DNA from: Yamagishiella unicocca
Lineage: Eukaryota; Chlorophyta; Chlorophyceae; Chlamydomonadales; Volvocaceae
Length of the DNA stretch: 64,000 nucleotides
Direction: 5' to 3'
NCBI GenBank assembly: GCA_003116995.1
Contig: BDSL01000032.1
Coordinates: forward strand, 744,001 to 808,000
Shown here: one piece after another, positions 1-11,087 of the stretch
Layout: every line of letters begins with the position of its first letter
Numbering within the stretch: position 1 is the first letter of the stretch
The notes under the pieces: generated by a model
What the model was told of the DNA's origin: nothing
The model's input: the letters and a program-made list of their open reading frames with translations, nothing else
Databases searched by the model: none
Made by a program: the position numbers and the translations under genes

Positions 1-2279
1 AGGTGCGCCTGGAGCAGGGTGCGCTGAAGCGGGAACGCCTTGGCATGGAGCCCCGGTGCGCCTCCGGCGGCGTTGGAGGCGTTTTCCTGCCCCAGCTGGA
101 TGACGATGGAGCGGCTGCTGATCACGGGGCCCACCGAGGGGGTGCGATGGATGTCGGCCGGAAGCCCTCCGGTGGGGAAGGCGCCGGCCGGCCGGTTGCG
201 CGAGGTCGACAGGTCCAGAGACCAGCGCAGTTTGGACTCGTTGACCAGGTCCCTGCGGGGGCGGGTGATGACGTGGCGGGGGCTTGAGTTAGTAGCGAGG
301 GCGGCGGAAAGCAGGCCGCGTCCACACTGTGCCCCCCCGCATGCAGCTGGTGCCTGCAACCTGAGGCGCGGCGGAAGCTGGAATCACGTCCCGAGTGTGT
401 CTGAACCAGATGCGTGGCGGCAAAAGCAACAGAGCGTTGAGCGGCCAGCTGACGGCAACGCGTCGGCGCAAGCAGCCACATGCCACCCCAACCCCGCGGC
501 CCACAACCCATGAAAAACGGGTCCCTTCGCGTCCGCCGCGCCCCCCTCCCACGCACTTGATCAGCCCCCCCGCCAAGCCGTTGGGCCACGGCCCGGTGTT
601 CATCCCCGACGGCCGCAGCAGCTTGCGGCGCGACGCCGCGCTCTCCTGCTGCGTCTGCGTTAGGTGGTGCTGAGCAAACTGCAACAGGCTAGCGCCCGAC
701 GCGGGTCCCCCCGGGGAGCGGCACATCATCCGGGAGCCACCGCTGGCGCTGCCCATCGACGGCATCGCCCGGTCCGGCGGGGCAGAGCCCAGGAGGCCCT
801 CGCCCGATGGCGCCGCGTCTGGTCCGTTCGCGTTGACCCCCGTGACGGTGGACTGCGGATGCGGCTGAAGCAAAAGTCCGAGAGACGCATCCTGGTTGGG
901 CGGCACCAGCGCAGCGGTGACGTCACAGTCCAGTACGAACCGGCGCCGTACGTGCGCTGCAACCGTGACGCACAGCTGCGAAGTGAGGGCCGACAAGGTG
1001 CCGCTCCCGCCAAGGCGCGCCAGCGCCCCGGCCAGCCAGGCCATGTTACTGCCCTCCGCGCCCAGCATGCACATCGAGCAGGCAAATCCCAGAGCCTGCA
1101 GCACTCGCGGATCCGACACCAGCGATGGAGATGATGCTGAGGATGACGCGGTTATTTGTGTAAGCGGCAATGAATCGCTCTTGCTGGCAATCGCGGCTAT
1201 ATCCTGCTCCAGCCAGAGGGCGCCGGCCAGCTTAGTCCCATGAAGGAGAGGAACGGCTGCGACGCGTGTCATTGACGCCAGCGACGAGGACAGAGCGGGA
1301 GAAGCGTGCTCTCCGGCATCTTCTGTCGCGAGTTGCTGCTGCGCCCGTGCATCAAAGGCTGATGCTGAGTTGACGCCAGCGGCCGACCGTTCAAGGCATT
1401 CATAAACAGGTACCTGTATATTCCAACATCAGTGTTAGGATCAGGTGGGGCGGCCAGGTTGTTAACGGTCTGGAGCGAACGGCATATAGCCTTGACGTCA
1501 ATCGAGGCGGGCTCATACTGGACGCACCTTTTCAAGTATCATGCGCTTGAAGAGCATCGCTTGCTGGGGATCCGGGAGCAGACAGGACGCAGCGACATTG
1601 CCCTCCTTGTTTTCTGAGCAGTCACTCGGATGTCTTGTGCCGCCTACCAAAATTAGCGAGAGCTCTCCATCCGACTCCTCTCCTTCAGGAACTACGTATA
1701 ACCTGCTTGGGGGACCGCAAACGTTGGTATCAAGCAACCCAGCTAGTCGTATGAATCCACGCTACTTACGCCGCGAATGTTGCACCGGTCACGTCAGCGC
1801 TTTTCAAGGCATCAAGTAGGCCAATGACGCGCTGAAAGGAGGTCCCGGTGAGTCCACTCAGCAGGCGGTGCAGCGCGGCAAGGGCCAGGTCGTGCGCAGC
1901 CTGTTTCCGCCAGGAGTGAAGGTTAAAAACGGATGTCTAGCACACCTGAAACTTAACCCTGAGCAAGCGCTTGTGTCCAAACACTTGCTTCGTAAAGCCA
2001 CCAAAGTCCAGACAATAAAGTCCAAACACTTGCTTGTAAAGCAACTATAAGTCTAATATTCAAACAATTGCTTCGCAGAGCTACTGAAGTCCAAACGATA
2101 CAGTCCAAACAAATGCGTCCGAACAATTGCTTCGTAGGCAGCCGACTCACCGGCGCGTCCATCGTCTGGACCTCATCATCAGAAGGTGGCTGAGCCTGGC
2201 AAAAAGTCTTCTGGCTGGGTGCCGCTGGTGGCTCTGCATCCGATGCGCAGAGTCGCGCAAGAAAACGAAGAAACACCAT
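1..2279 (-). CDS. GAF-like/TKL-type kinase family gene, 5' part (cut by left edge)
   Basis: I read five exons on the minus strand: 2151-2279, 1770-1831, 1528-1702, 557-1413 and 252 to the edge, all with GT-AG borders and compatible phase. The protein starts MVFLRFLARLCAS. It continues with a divergent sensor-like domain (about residues 64-260: LYVVPEGEES, then VAAVPLLHGTKLAGALWLEQ) and a Ser/Gly-rich stretch. The last exon in the window contains SIVIQLGQENAS and LHAKAFPLQRT. Each block has a counterpart, in the same order and with the same intron phases, in the complete kinase gene at 14626-23598, so I infer this is its paralogue with the kinase domain lying off the left edge. That part is not visible. 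Calling the N-terminal domain GAF-like is by general resemblance of its hydrophobic pattern, not a profile match. The first intron (1832-2150) is full of degenerate short repeats. Confidence 0.75.
1960..2135. repeat. degenerate minisatellite in intron 1
   Basis: Imperfect repeats of the kind GTCCAAACAMTTGCTTCG occur about six times, with variable spacers. They lie wholly inside the first intron of the left-edge kinase-family gene. Confidence 0.7.
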
Positions 2280-2834
2280 AATCACAGGTTTCAACCAAAT
2301 GCGGGAGTGTCATATCGAGCCATGGTTACTTGTGCAGATACGAATTGGCCGACGGTATGCAACATTGTGAAACTCCGTCTGCTTTGCTCTACGGCAGGGT
2401 CGTATTGGCCGGTTCAGCAGCACCGCCCTACTGCGATCGCTAGCATCAGGCAGCGTCCACAGCTTCGTACGTTGCCATTCAGAAATGCTTTCCGAAGGAA
2501 ACGCAACTCGGTACGCCAGGACGCGCAACAAACTTGGTAGCAGTCACGACAGCTGCCTCCGCGTGCACCGCCACAGCGAGCGCCGGCCACCGGCATTTAC
2601 GCCAAATCACCATCACCGCAAGAACGCACGCACGCGACGCGGTGCGGCCTCCGACGACCAGGTCGGTGCCGTCTCCTTTCAAGCCTTCCCAGACACCCGT
2701 CCCCATACGCGCTAACCGCCATCCATGCAACCCCCCAGACCCGCGCCGCACCATCATCAAACAGCACACAAATTCACCATGTGTAAATTGTAAAAACGCT
2801 GCGGTTCGCGTTCGCGCGGGCCTCGCAGGCTCTC
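2280..2834. promoter_or_regulatory. 555-bp divergent promoter region, kinase-family gene / CRY-DASH
   Basis: This interval separates the start codon of a minus-strand gene (2279) from that of CRY-DASH (2835, plus strand), so it must hold both 5'UTRs and promoters, unless an upstream exon of CRY-DASH exists. I see no convincing TATA box. The sequence CTCGCAGGCTCTC just before the CRY-DASH ATG resembles a splice acceptor, so a 5' exon in this interval is possible. Confidence 0.5.
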
Positions 2835-5800
2835 ATGGCGCCCGCTAGGTCTCTCGCCCTTTGGTGGTTGCGCCGCGATCTCCGTGTGGCCGACAATGAG
2901 GCGCTCACGGGCGCCTGCGACCACTCGGAGGCGCTCCTGCCCGTCTTCTGCTTTGACCCGCGGGACGTAGGACCCCGGCGCGAGGCGCCCGAGGGCCTCG
3001 GCGTGCCGAAGCTGGGGCCCCTACGTTGCAGGTGGGTGCGTGAGGCGAGAGCGTGTGAGGCCACTCGGGCCGTTGGAGGGCTGGGAGAGGGTGTAGCCGC
3101 AGCGGGGTGTGACGGTACGGCGGAGTCATGTGGGTGTATGGGACGCGCGGGTTCGTCCACACGTGACGGAACCCACATACAAATCCGCAGACAAAGCCCA
3201 AACCCCCATACAAAGTCAAACCCAAACTTGCGTCCATACCCGAACCCAAAACCACACACGAACCCAAACATACGTCGAAACCCACATCAAACCCACACAC
3301 ACGGGCTGCACGCACATGCACCGTGCAGCCGCAAACTCGCGCCAGCTCAGCGCACTTAAGAGGTCAGCTGCTACTCGAGAAGGGCTCACATGGCATATGG
3401 TGGTGCTTGAAGCTTGGAGAGCAGGGGAGTGGGTGGAAAACAGGGGCTGCGCAGTGGCGGGGATGTGGGCTCGGGCGCCGCTGGGGGCATCGTGCTCAAT
3501 CTGCGAGTGCGGAAGGCGGGGAGGAGGTACTCAGCCGCCCTCTTGTGCCGACGGGGCCCCACTCACGCAATCTCGAGTACTGCTGCTGCGGCGGTGGCCC
3601 TCCGCCCGGCGGGGCCCCCCATCCGCATCCGGTCCCGAGCCTAATCAAGACCAAACCGCTACCTGGTCTTCCCCCCCCCCCACACACACCGCATCAGATT
3701 CCTCCTGGAGGGCCTGGTGGGGCTGCGGAGGGACCTGCACCAGCTGCAGCTCCAAGGGGGGCAGCGGGCCGGCCAGGGGCAAGAGGGCGCAGGCGCTGGG
3801 AGCTGCGACGGTGGCAGCGGCGGCTTGGTGGTCCGCTTCGGGCGGCCGGAGCTGATGCTGCCAGGTCTGCTGAGCGAAGTGCATGAAGCCAACAAAGAGG
3901 TGATCCAAGGGAAGGCTTTCTGCCGGGAGGGTCGGAGAGGCGCCAAACCTGGGACGTGCCCTCCATCTCCTTGTAACATGGCGCTGGTCCCACCCCGCCA
4001 CCTCACCCCGCCTCCTCATCCCACCCGGCCTCGGACTCTCCCCGCCACCCCACCCCGCCACCCCACCCCGCCACCCCACCCCGCCACCCCACCCAACGCC
4101 TCAATGTGACGCCTCAAGCCATCTCCCCATCCGGCTCTCCAGCCTCTTCATCCCACCCGGCCTCGGACTCTTCTTCTATGTCGCTGCACACGTTGTCATG
4201 TCCTTATCTTCCCTCGGACCGCCGCCGCCTCCCCTTCACGCCGCAGCTGCGCCATGTGTCCGTGCACCACCACCTGGACGTGATGGGTGAGGGCGCGGTT
4301 CTGGAGCGGGAGGTAGCCGGGGCGCTGAGGTCGTGGGCTGCGCGGCGAGGTGAGGCAGCGGAGGAGGGGGGCGGGAGGTTGGGAGGAGGGGGGCGGGAGG
4401 TGGAGGGGGCGAGGGGTGAGAGGGAAGGAGGGACTGGGGCCCTCAGCTGCTCATATACGATACGCGGGTTCAGTGGTCGCTGTGTCCCAACCCCCCCCCA
4501 CACACACATACACTGCCCGTCGGCAGCACTCTTCCGTCCCCTTCCCTCGGGTAGCGTTTCCCTTTTGTTTTCCTGTGTGGTGAGTCCGACGGTTCGTTCT
4601 TTCGTACACGGGTTTTCCTTGCATCCCCCTCCCCGTGGCTCCCCTCTTGCTCCTGCCGGCCCCACAGGCGTGGGCCTCTCAATACACACCTACTGGGACC
4701 GGACGCTCTACCACCCGGATGACCTGCCGTACCACTTGTACGGCGTCGCGCACAAGGCGGCGCCGCAAAAACACAGCGGTCCAGGTGCGGCATCGGGGTC
4801 AGAGCGGGAGAGATCTATCCGGAGGAGATCGGCACCGCTACCCGAGATGGAGGGGAGGGGCGGCTACCCGCTTGCCGGGCTTCAAGCCCGTCCCCTTCCC
4901 CCTTAACTTCACCGGTGCACCTGCTTCCGCTACCCCCCCCCCCACACACACTCGGCCGGCCCACCACCACCCCCTGTGCGCTTGCTGGCCGAGTGTGCCA
5001 GCCACCACGACTGCTCCCGATCCCCCTTCCCCTCCCGTCCCGTTTCTTACGCGTACGCGGGTGTCCCTCGCCACCTCCCGTCCCGCGCTGCCCGGTTGTC
5101 GCCCTGACCCCCCTCCGCCCCCTCCGCCCCCTCCGCCCCCTCCACCCCCTCCGCCCCCTCCGCCCCCTCCGCCCCTCCGCCCCCTCCGCCCCCGCGCCCC
5201 GAGCAGGGTCCGCCGGCGGCAGCCGTGAGCCCTTCACGTTGCCGCCCAACCGCGACCAGGCGCGGTTTCGCGGCATCCCTGGAGTGATGACCGACTTCCG
5301 TAAGGTCCGCGGCGAGTGTCTCCGCGGCCCGGCACGGGGGTGATGGGAGGGTCGGTGTGGTTGCATACCGGTAGTTTGACACCCGCCGTAGTTTGACACC
5401 CGCCCACCCGCCCACTCACCGGCACGCGCTTTTGCGCCACCCAACTCCACGTCACGATTTGGGTCGGGACGCTTCGTGTGGTAACCCAGCTGCAGCCCGA
5501 TTAGGGTTTTGATATCCCCTTCCGTTTCTCCTGATTGCTCACCAACCACCCAACCTCCGCAGGCCACACAGGCCGCCTCGCACGTCCGGCCCAGCCTGCC
5601 GCCGCCCATCGCGGTACCGCCGCTGCCGGAGCCCTTCCTTTCAGCCACCCTCGCTCCCACCACCTCAGCAGCAGCAGCTGCGGAGGCGGCCCCAGCCGGA
5701 GAGTTGCAACCGGACAACCCAGTAGGCTCAGTTCCACCGAAGGTGGAGGAGGAGGAGGAGGAGCGGGTTAGGCCCGGGTTGGCGGGGGGTGTTGTGGGAC

Positions 5801-8800
5801 AGACGGCCCCACCCGGCCCGGGCCATCTGGGTCACATCCCCACCACGGTGACGGAGGTGTACGAAGCGGCGGGCGCCACCGGGGCCCTACGGCGGCTGGA
5901 GGAGCTCGTGGGTGTCAGCTACGGCGGGCTGCTGCGGCCCGTGGACTCGGGTGAGTCCCTGGCGCTCCTTGCGGGCCTTACGAGCTTTGCGGTCAGTGGT
6001 CGTGGGGCGCTGCTGTTGTGGCTCGCAGCCCGAAGGCCGGCTGACCGCACCCCTCCGACCTCCGCCCCACCACCGGGCACCGGCCCTTCCCCCTCCCACG
6101 TCCGTCCCAGGGCTCCAGCATGCGCCCACACGCTAGGTGCCCGCCGACCAATCGCCAACTACCCTGTCCTTTTCGCGTTTACGGTTTTTATGCCACCCCT
6201 CACACGTCGAGTAACCGGTTCTTTTCTGCAACCCTCCCCCTTCCGCAGCGGCGGCCCCCGACCCGCCCGACCCGCGGACCGCCTTCCCCTTCCAAGCCGG
6301 GCAGGACAGCGGCGCGCGCCGCCTGCGGTACTACGTGTGGGGCCACCCGGCGGGGCCGGTTCCGGAGCCGGTGCCGGGGCTCCAGGGGGGCACCGAGCAG
6401 CCGCAGGCGGGTGTGGAGGGCCCTTGCTCGCCGCCGTCGCTGCTGTATTTTACCAATACGCGGTGAGGTGAACGAGGGGCTCGGAGTGCTCGATGTGCGT
6501 TTTGAACTTTGCGTGCAGCGCTTCCCGCTCGATGTGCGTTTTGAACTTGCGTGCAGCGCTTCCCGCTCAGCACAATGATGGTCGTGCTTTCTCGTCTGGT
6601 TGGAAGTCCTGGACCGCCAGGCCAAGCTGCCCGTTTCTTAGGAGGGAGGGCCACGCAATCCAAGCAACAGCGCCCTCCTGCCCCTTACCCCACCCCTCCA
6701 GGGCCCAGGCTGTGGGAGTGGACAGCAGCACCAAGCTGTCCCCGTTCGTCGCTCTGGGCTGCATCACCCCCCGCCAGATACACGAGGAGGTGCGCAGCGG
6801 CCCGGGTGGGAACCCCGCACACCGTGCGTGTGTGCCGGTAGCAGATATACCTAGAGCTGACCGCATCGGGGCCACCTTATGAACCAGCCATGCAGCACAC
6901 AGCCACGCTCGAAATGGCACGATGATAACTCAAGTGATCACGCCCCAAATGGCGCGATGATAACGCAAGTGCAGGTGGAGCGAGTTCGAAACGCCGCGGC
7001 GGCGGCGGCGGCGGGGACGGCGGCGGGTGCGAGCTACTCGGCCAGTGGGTCCAGTGCGGCGCCTCATGAGGGCGGTGGGAGTGGTGGCGGCAGCGCTGCC
7101 GCTGTCTCGCTGGCTCCCGCCGCAGTGGCGCCGCCGGCTGAGTGCGATTGGCTAGCGATGCACCTGGTCATTCGGTAGGGTTGGGCGGCCGTGCGGGTAC
7201 GGGGTGCTGGGCGCGGGTCGGAGAGGAGAGGATGGCGGAGTCGCAGGGTTACCTGGCGGTAGGTCTGGTTGGCTGGCTGGCTGGCTGGCAGGAGCTGTGG
7301 CCCTCGTGTCGCTTCCCTCTCCCCCCTCACTCCCACTGCTGCTGCTGCCTGGTGCTGCTGCCGTACTGCTACCTGGTGCTGCTGCCGTACTGCTACCTGG
7401 TGATGCTGCCGTACTGTTGCCGTACTGCTGCGCGCAGGGACTTCTTCATCTACACGGCGCTCAAGGAGGGCGAGGCAATGATGGACGAGAGGGGCATCAC
7501 GGGGGTGCCAGTCAGCTGGCGGAGGGACGCGGACACGTTCTCCAGGTGCGCGGTGGCAGGGGGGACGAACGGCAGGGGAGGCGGGGCGAGAATGGCGGTT
7601 GGGTGACGGAATTCGCGGGGGCAGTGTGTATGCCCCCCTGGGCTGGGGCTGGGGCACGGAAGGTCAGGGTCCAAGGATGTATCGAGCGGCGGCGAGGTGG
7701 CAGCGGGGCGGGTGCTGCAGCCTAGCCAGCCCGGCAGCGTCAACGGCAGGAACAACGACAACGACAACGGCGCGACAACGACAACGACAACGACAACGGC
7801 GCGACAACGACAACGACAACGTGCTGAATGGCTTCCTTCATGGCTCCGCTGTCCAAGGAAGCTATTGCCGGGAGGACCAAGCCTTCCCTCACCACACCTC
7901 CCCGCCTCTGCCTGCTGCCTGCCTGTCTGCCTGTGTGTGGTCCCGCTGCTGTCCCGGCCGGGCGCGACCTCCGCTGTCCCGGCGCCTCCTGCCCGCCCCC
8001 CCCTCCCGCTCCCGCAGGTGGGCTCGGGGGCTGACCGGGCTGCCCTTCGTGGATGCCAACATGCGCGAGCTGGCGGCCACCGGCTGGATGAGCAACCGGG
8101 GGAGGCAGAACGTGGCGAGCCTGCTGAGCAAGGACCTGGGGTTGGACTGGCGCTGGGGTGAGAGGGAGGCTGGGAAGGGGCAGGCGGGAAGGGGCGGGCG
8201 GGGGTGCGGGATGCGAGGGGAGCTCACTGAGGCGGGTAGCATGGTAACGCGTGTTGGCCATACCGGTATGATGCGAAGTGTCGGACAGGGTAGGGATGCG
8301 ACTGGTCTGGAACGTCTGTTTGGGTGTGCATGCCGGAGAACTTGGTGGGGCTGTCGGAGGACGAGGCGCGGATCCCAGCCCCAACCAGGTCGCTAAATCT
8401 AGAGGGGGGCGAGGCGGGGCGGGGCGGGGCAGCCCACACCGAGGAAGGTTTGCGGGGGGGAGTTTGAGGAAGACCCGTGGATGCGAGAAAAAACCGTTAA
8501 GAACAGACGTTTTGAGATGCATGCATGCTTGCGGGTGGGGGGATGGGCGGTCAACACAGAAGGCTATGAGTGGGGATACACACGTGCGGCCAACCACGGG
8601 CCCCCTGATTGCTGCCAGGTGCCGAGCTGTTCGAGTGCCTCCTGCTGGACTGCGATGTGGCGGTCAACTACTGCAACTGGAACTACTTCGCCGGCATCGG
8701 CAACGACCCGCGGAACCGCCACTTCAAGACGGTCACACAGGTCGGTGCGAATCGGTGTTGGAGGTTGCCGTGGCCGACCCAGGCCCTGCTTATCCGTGAC

Positions 8801-9256
8801 TGCCAGCCAGGACACGATCATTCTGCTACCTCACTTACAGAGCCCGCCTGCCAATTCCTTCCGGCTTTTTCCCACGTCTGCCTGCTGCGCATAATGATGT
8901 GATGGACCGTTAACAATGCGCTACCACTATTCCCATCCTCTTGGCGCGCATGGGCCATGCCGCCCTCGCCTCGCCTGGCCTTATCGTCTAGTAATACACG
9001 GTGCCGTCGTGGCGCACGCCCCTGTGTGATGCAGGGCATGCAGTACGACGAGGACGCTGTGCTGGCTGCCACGTGGCTGCCCGAGCTGACGTCCCTGCCC
9101 ACCGCGCTGCGCCACCAGCCATGGACCATGAGCGAGGCGGATTCCGGGGAGTACGGCGTCGTACTGGGTCGCGACTACCCCCTGCCAATGGTCGACCCGG
9201 CGGGTCACGTGGGGCAGCTCGGAGGAAAGCGCAAGACCACCGGTAAGCGGAGATGA
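2835..9256 (+). CDS. CRY-DASH: Cryptochrome-DASH (photolyase/cryptochrome flavoprotein)
   Basis: Thirteen exons: 2835-3031, 3698-3899, 4247-4349, 4668-4737, 5223-5304, 5563-5950, 6249-6462, 6702-6789, 6975-7174, 7438-7545, 8018-8157, 8619-8740, 9035-9256. Together they give 711 residues with phase kept throughout. The photolyase alpha/beta domain begins at once ([18 protein letters not shown]), followed by [15 protein letters not shown] and [11 protein letters not shown]. The FAD-binding half shows [59 protein letters not shown] and [18 protein letters not shown], the last block being typical of the DASH class. Known DASH proteins bind FAD and a folate antenna, repair or bind UV-damaged (mostly single-stranded) DNA, and can act as light sensors. 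Insertions rich in Ala/Pro/Glu (about residues 225-300) lengthen it. No transit peptide is visible. The donor after exon 5 (AAG/GTCCGC) is weak. A GGTAAG donor lies just before the stop, so an alternative C-terminus is possible. Confidence 0.93.
5101..5195. repeat. 9-bp minisatellite (CTCCGCCCC)n in CRY-DASH intron 4
   Basis: About ten near-perfect copies of CTCCGCCCC/CTCCGCCCCC precede the exon 5 acceptor at 5221-5222. The pyrimidine-rich strand is the coding strand, so the array also serves as polypyrimidine tract. Confidence 0.85.
7744..7820. repeat. hexanucleotide repeat (AACGAC)n in CRY-DASH intron 10
   Basis: Runs of AACGAC are interrupted twice by GGCGCG. Located in the intron between exons ending at 7545 and starting at 8018. 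Confidence 0.85.
8461..8528 (+). repeat. dispersed intronic element, copy 1 (CRY-DASH intron 11)
   Basis: A ~68-bp sequence running from a GAGGAAGACCCGTGGATG block through an A-run and AAGAACAGACGTTTTGAG to GATGCATGCATGC. Two closely related copies lie at 16661-16735 and 47660-47730, in introns of unrelated genes, all in the sense orientation relative to transcription. It contains a short imperfect inverted repeat (AAAACCG...CGTTTT). I recognise no snoRNA boxes. Confidence 0.75.
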
Positions 9257-9890
9257 TGTCAGCTTGAATGACTGTGAAAGTGGACTGCAGTCAGGCGGGA
9301 GGAATATTGACGTCGCGTCTGGCGATCCTGGTGGACAATGACTTTAATGATGTCAGTTGTTGCATGATATGCAGTGCCAAGTCATGGCCGTGCGGACTCA
9401 TAGGCCTTGGCCGTTTGTATCGAGTGGCGTGAAGGAGCACGGCGTGTCAATTCGGACACAGCCTTTGATTTGCTGCCCGGCATTTCTCTCCTAAGGAGGC
9501 AAGGAGCCCGTTGGAAAGTATGTCTTATAAAGATACGACAGTTTACACAGCTGATGCTGCGGCAGGGATCGTTCTCTTATGTCAAATCACAATCAGGTGA
9601 CAAAGCTGTTCTGGCAGAGAGGCCAAGTAGGGCGTACACCGGCGGGGCTGTGGTCGTAATTGTGACCCCCCCCCAGTGTGTCGTTGCAGGATCCAACGGG
9701 TGTGCAGAGTCCAGGGAGGGGCTTGGAGTGCTCTCTTCTGGGATGCAGTTTGACCAGGGTGGGGCAGTCAAACCGGACAGCTGACTGCGACTGGAAAGAA
9801 TGGCAGATCGATGCCACGGGGCCGCCCAATAGATCGGTGTCACGAGGCTGCAATCGAGCGCCTGATGTCCATTGTAAGCACTTTACAATG
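9257..9890 (+). terminator. CRY-DASH 3'UTR and poly(A) signal
   Basis: The first plus-strand TGTAA after the CRY-DASH stop that fits a normal algal 3'UTR length is at 9873-9877. TGTAA is the usual Chlamydomonas-type signal. It forms the left arm of a palindrome whose right arm gives the same signal on the other strand for the L34 gene. Confidence 0.55.
9870..9890. terminator. palindromic shared poly(A) signal between convergent genes
   Basis: CATTGTAA at 9870-9877, five spacer bases, then its exact reverse complement TTACAATG at 9883-9890. It provides TGTAA on both strands midway between the convergent CRY-DASH (stop 9256) and L34 (stop 10242) genes. Use in vivo is inferred. Confidence 0.6.
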
Positions 9891-10241
9891 GTCATGTCAC
9901 CGGACATCCAACTACAGTAGATGCCTACACCACCCTACAGCTTCACAGCGCTCGGCGCACTGCAGCAATCTCACATCCTACAGCACCAAGCTCCCATCGC
10001 AAACTTTGTCAAGTGGGTCAAGTTAAGTGTGATGGAAGGATAATCGAGAGGAACCAGAAGAGCTCCCGGGATTGCAGTAGAAACACGAGGGTCCCAGGAC
10101 TACTGGGTCCGTCGCCAACGCACCGAGGCACCCAATGGGCTTCACAAGATCGTCCCTCCCCTAAAGTCATGTCGTCAAACCCAGCCAGCGGCGCAGGCAA
10201 ACAAAAATGCCGCAGCTAGAGTTCACGTTCCGAGTTGCAAT
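9883..10241 (-). terminator. L34 3'UTR and poly(A) signal
   Basis: TGTAA on the minus strand at 9887-9883, 355 bases after the L34 stop, inside the palindrome shared with CRY-DASH. The 3'UTR end is inferred from this signal only. Confidence 0.5.
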
Positions 10242-11087
10242 TTACTTCTTGCCGCCAGACTTGCCCTCGGACGCAGGGCACAGCACGGCACGGCCCCGGG
10301 CGCGGCGGGCCTTGATGATCTTCTGGCCGCTCTTGGTGGCCATACGGGCCTTGTAGCCCGAGGCCCGCCGGCGCTTCCTACACGACGGGATGAGGCGAGG
10401 GTGTCACAAAAGCAATCGTACAAGACGTACGAAGAGGAGGAGGCACGCTATTGAAGGTTTGGCCTTGTCAGCACCCTATCAGTGCTTAGGGTGCGTGGGT
10501 GGGTTGAGGTGACTGTGACATTCAGGACAATCCGCAAGCGCCTCGGAATTTTTACAACGTAAATTCACGAGGTATTAAATTGTCAGGTCCCCGACCAGCA
10601 AGATGGGGCTGGCCATACGCTGAAGGAGACGCTCGTTTTCCACACAGCGCGCACCTGTTGGTGCCCTCCTTTGTGCATGCAATCGACTTCTTAGCGTTAG
10701 CCATCACCAGCAGGCCACCGCGAGCGGGTGCCACACGCACCAGGCTGCTGCCGGCAAAGGACCCTGTGCCACCACAAAAGGACAAGGCGGACATTGGCGA
10801 ACGTCCTTGCGGGTGTCAAGCTGGGCCTAACCAATATAATGTGACCAGGCTGCTCCAAACGCTGTTGCATTCCTCCTCTGCCCAGGCGGCCAGCTCCCAG
10901 TTGAAGACCAGAAGTGACACCTTGCGGCGCGAAACTCACCGCCCAGGAAGGTGCTCGTCTGCCCGGTGCGAGGAACAACAGGCATAATTGCGCGGCTGGT
11001 CATAGCACTCCGCATGGACGCCAAGCACTTGACTGGGGCAGCAGTGCGGGCGGCGAAAGCGCCACGCGCGGCAAGAAGCGAGGCCAT
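10242..11087 (-). CDS. PRPL34: Plastid ribosomal protein bL34, nuclear-encoded
   Basis: Three exons, 10940-11087, 10655-10763 and 10242-10377, encode 130 residues; intron borders are GTGAGT...CAG and GTGCGC...TAG. The C-terminal ~45 residues are a clear bL34 protein of the large ribosomal subunit: [31 protein letters not shown] and [18 protein letters not shown], very basic and short as usual for the family. The first ~80 residues, rich in Ala, Arg, Ser and Met and almost without acidic residues, look like a chloroplast transit peptide; a mitochondrial one cannot be ruled out from sequence alone. The KKSIACT...GTNR form resembles plastid L34. The start is the first ATG of the exon ([13 protein letters not shown]). 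The gene is convergent with CRY-DASH. The lysine/glycine tail after CPAS is a small extension. Confidence 0.93.
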
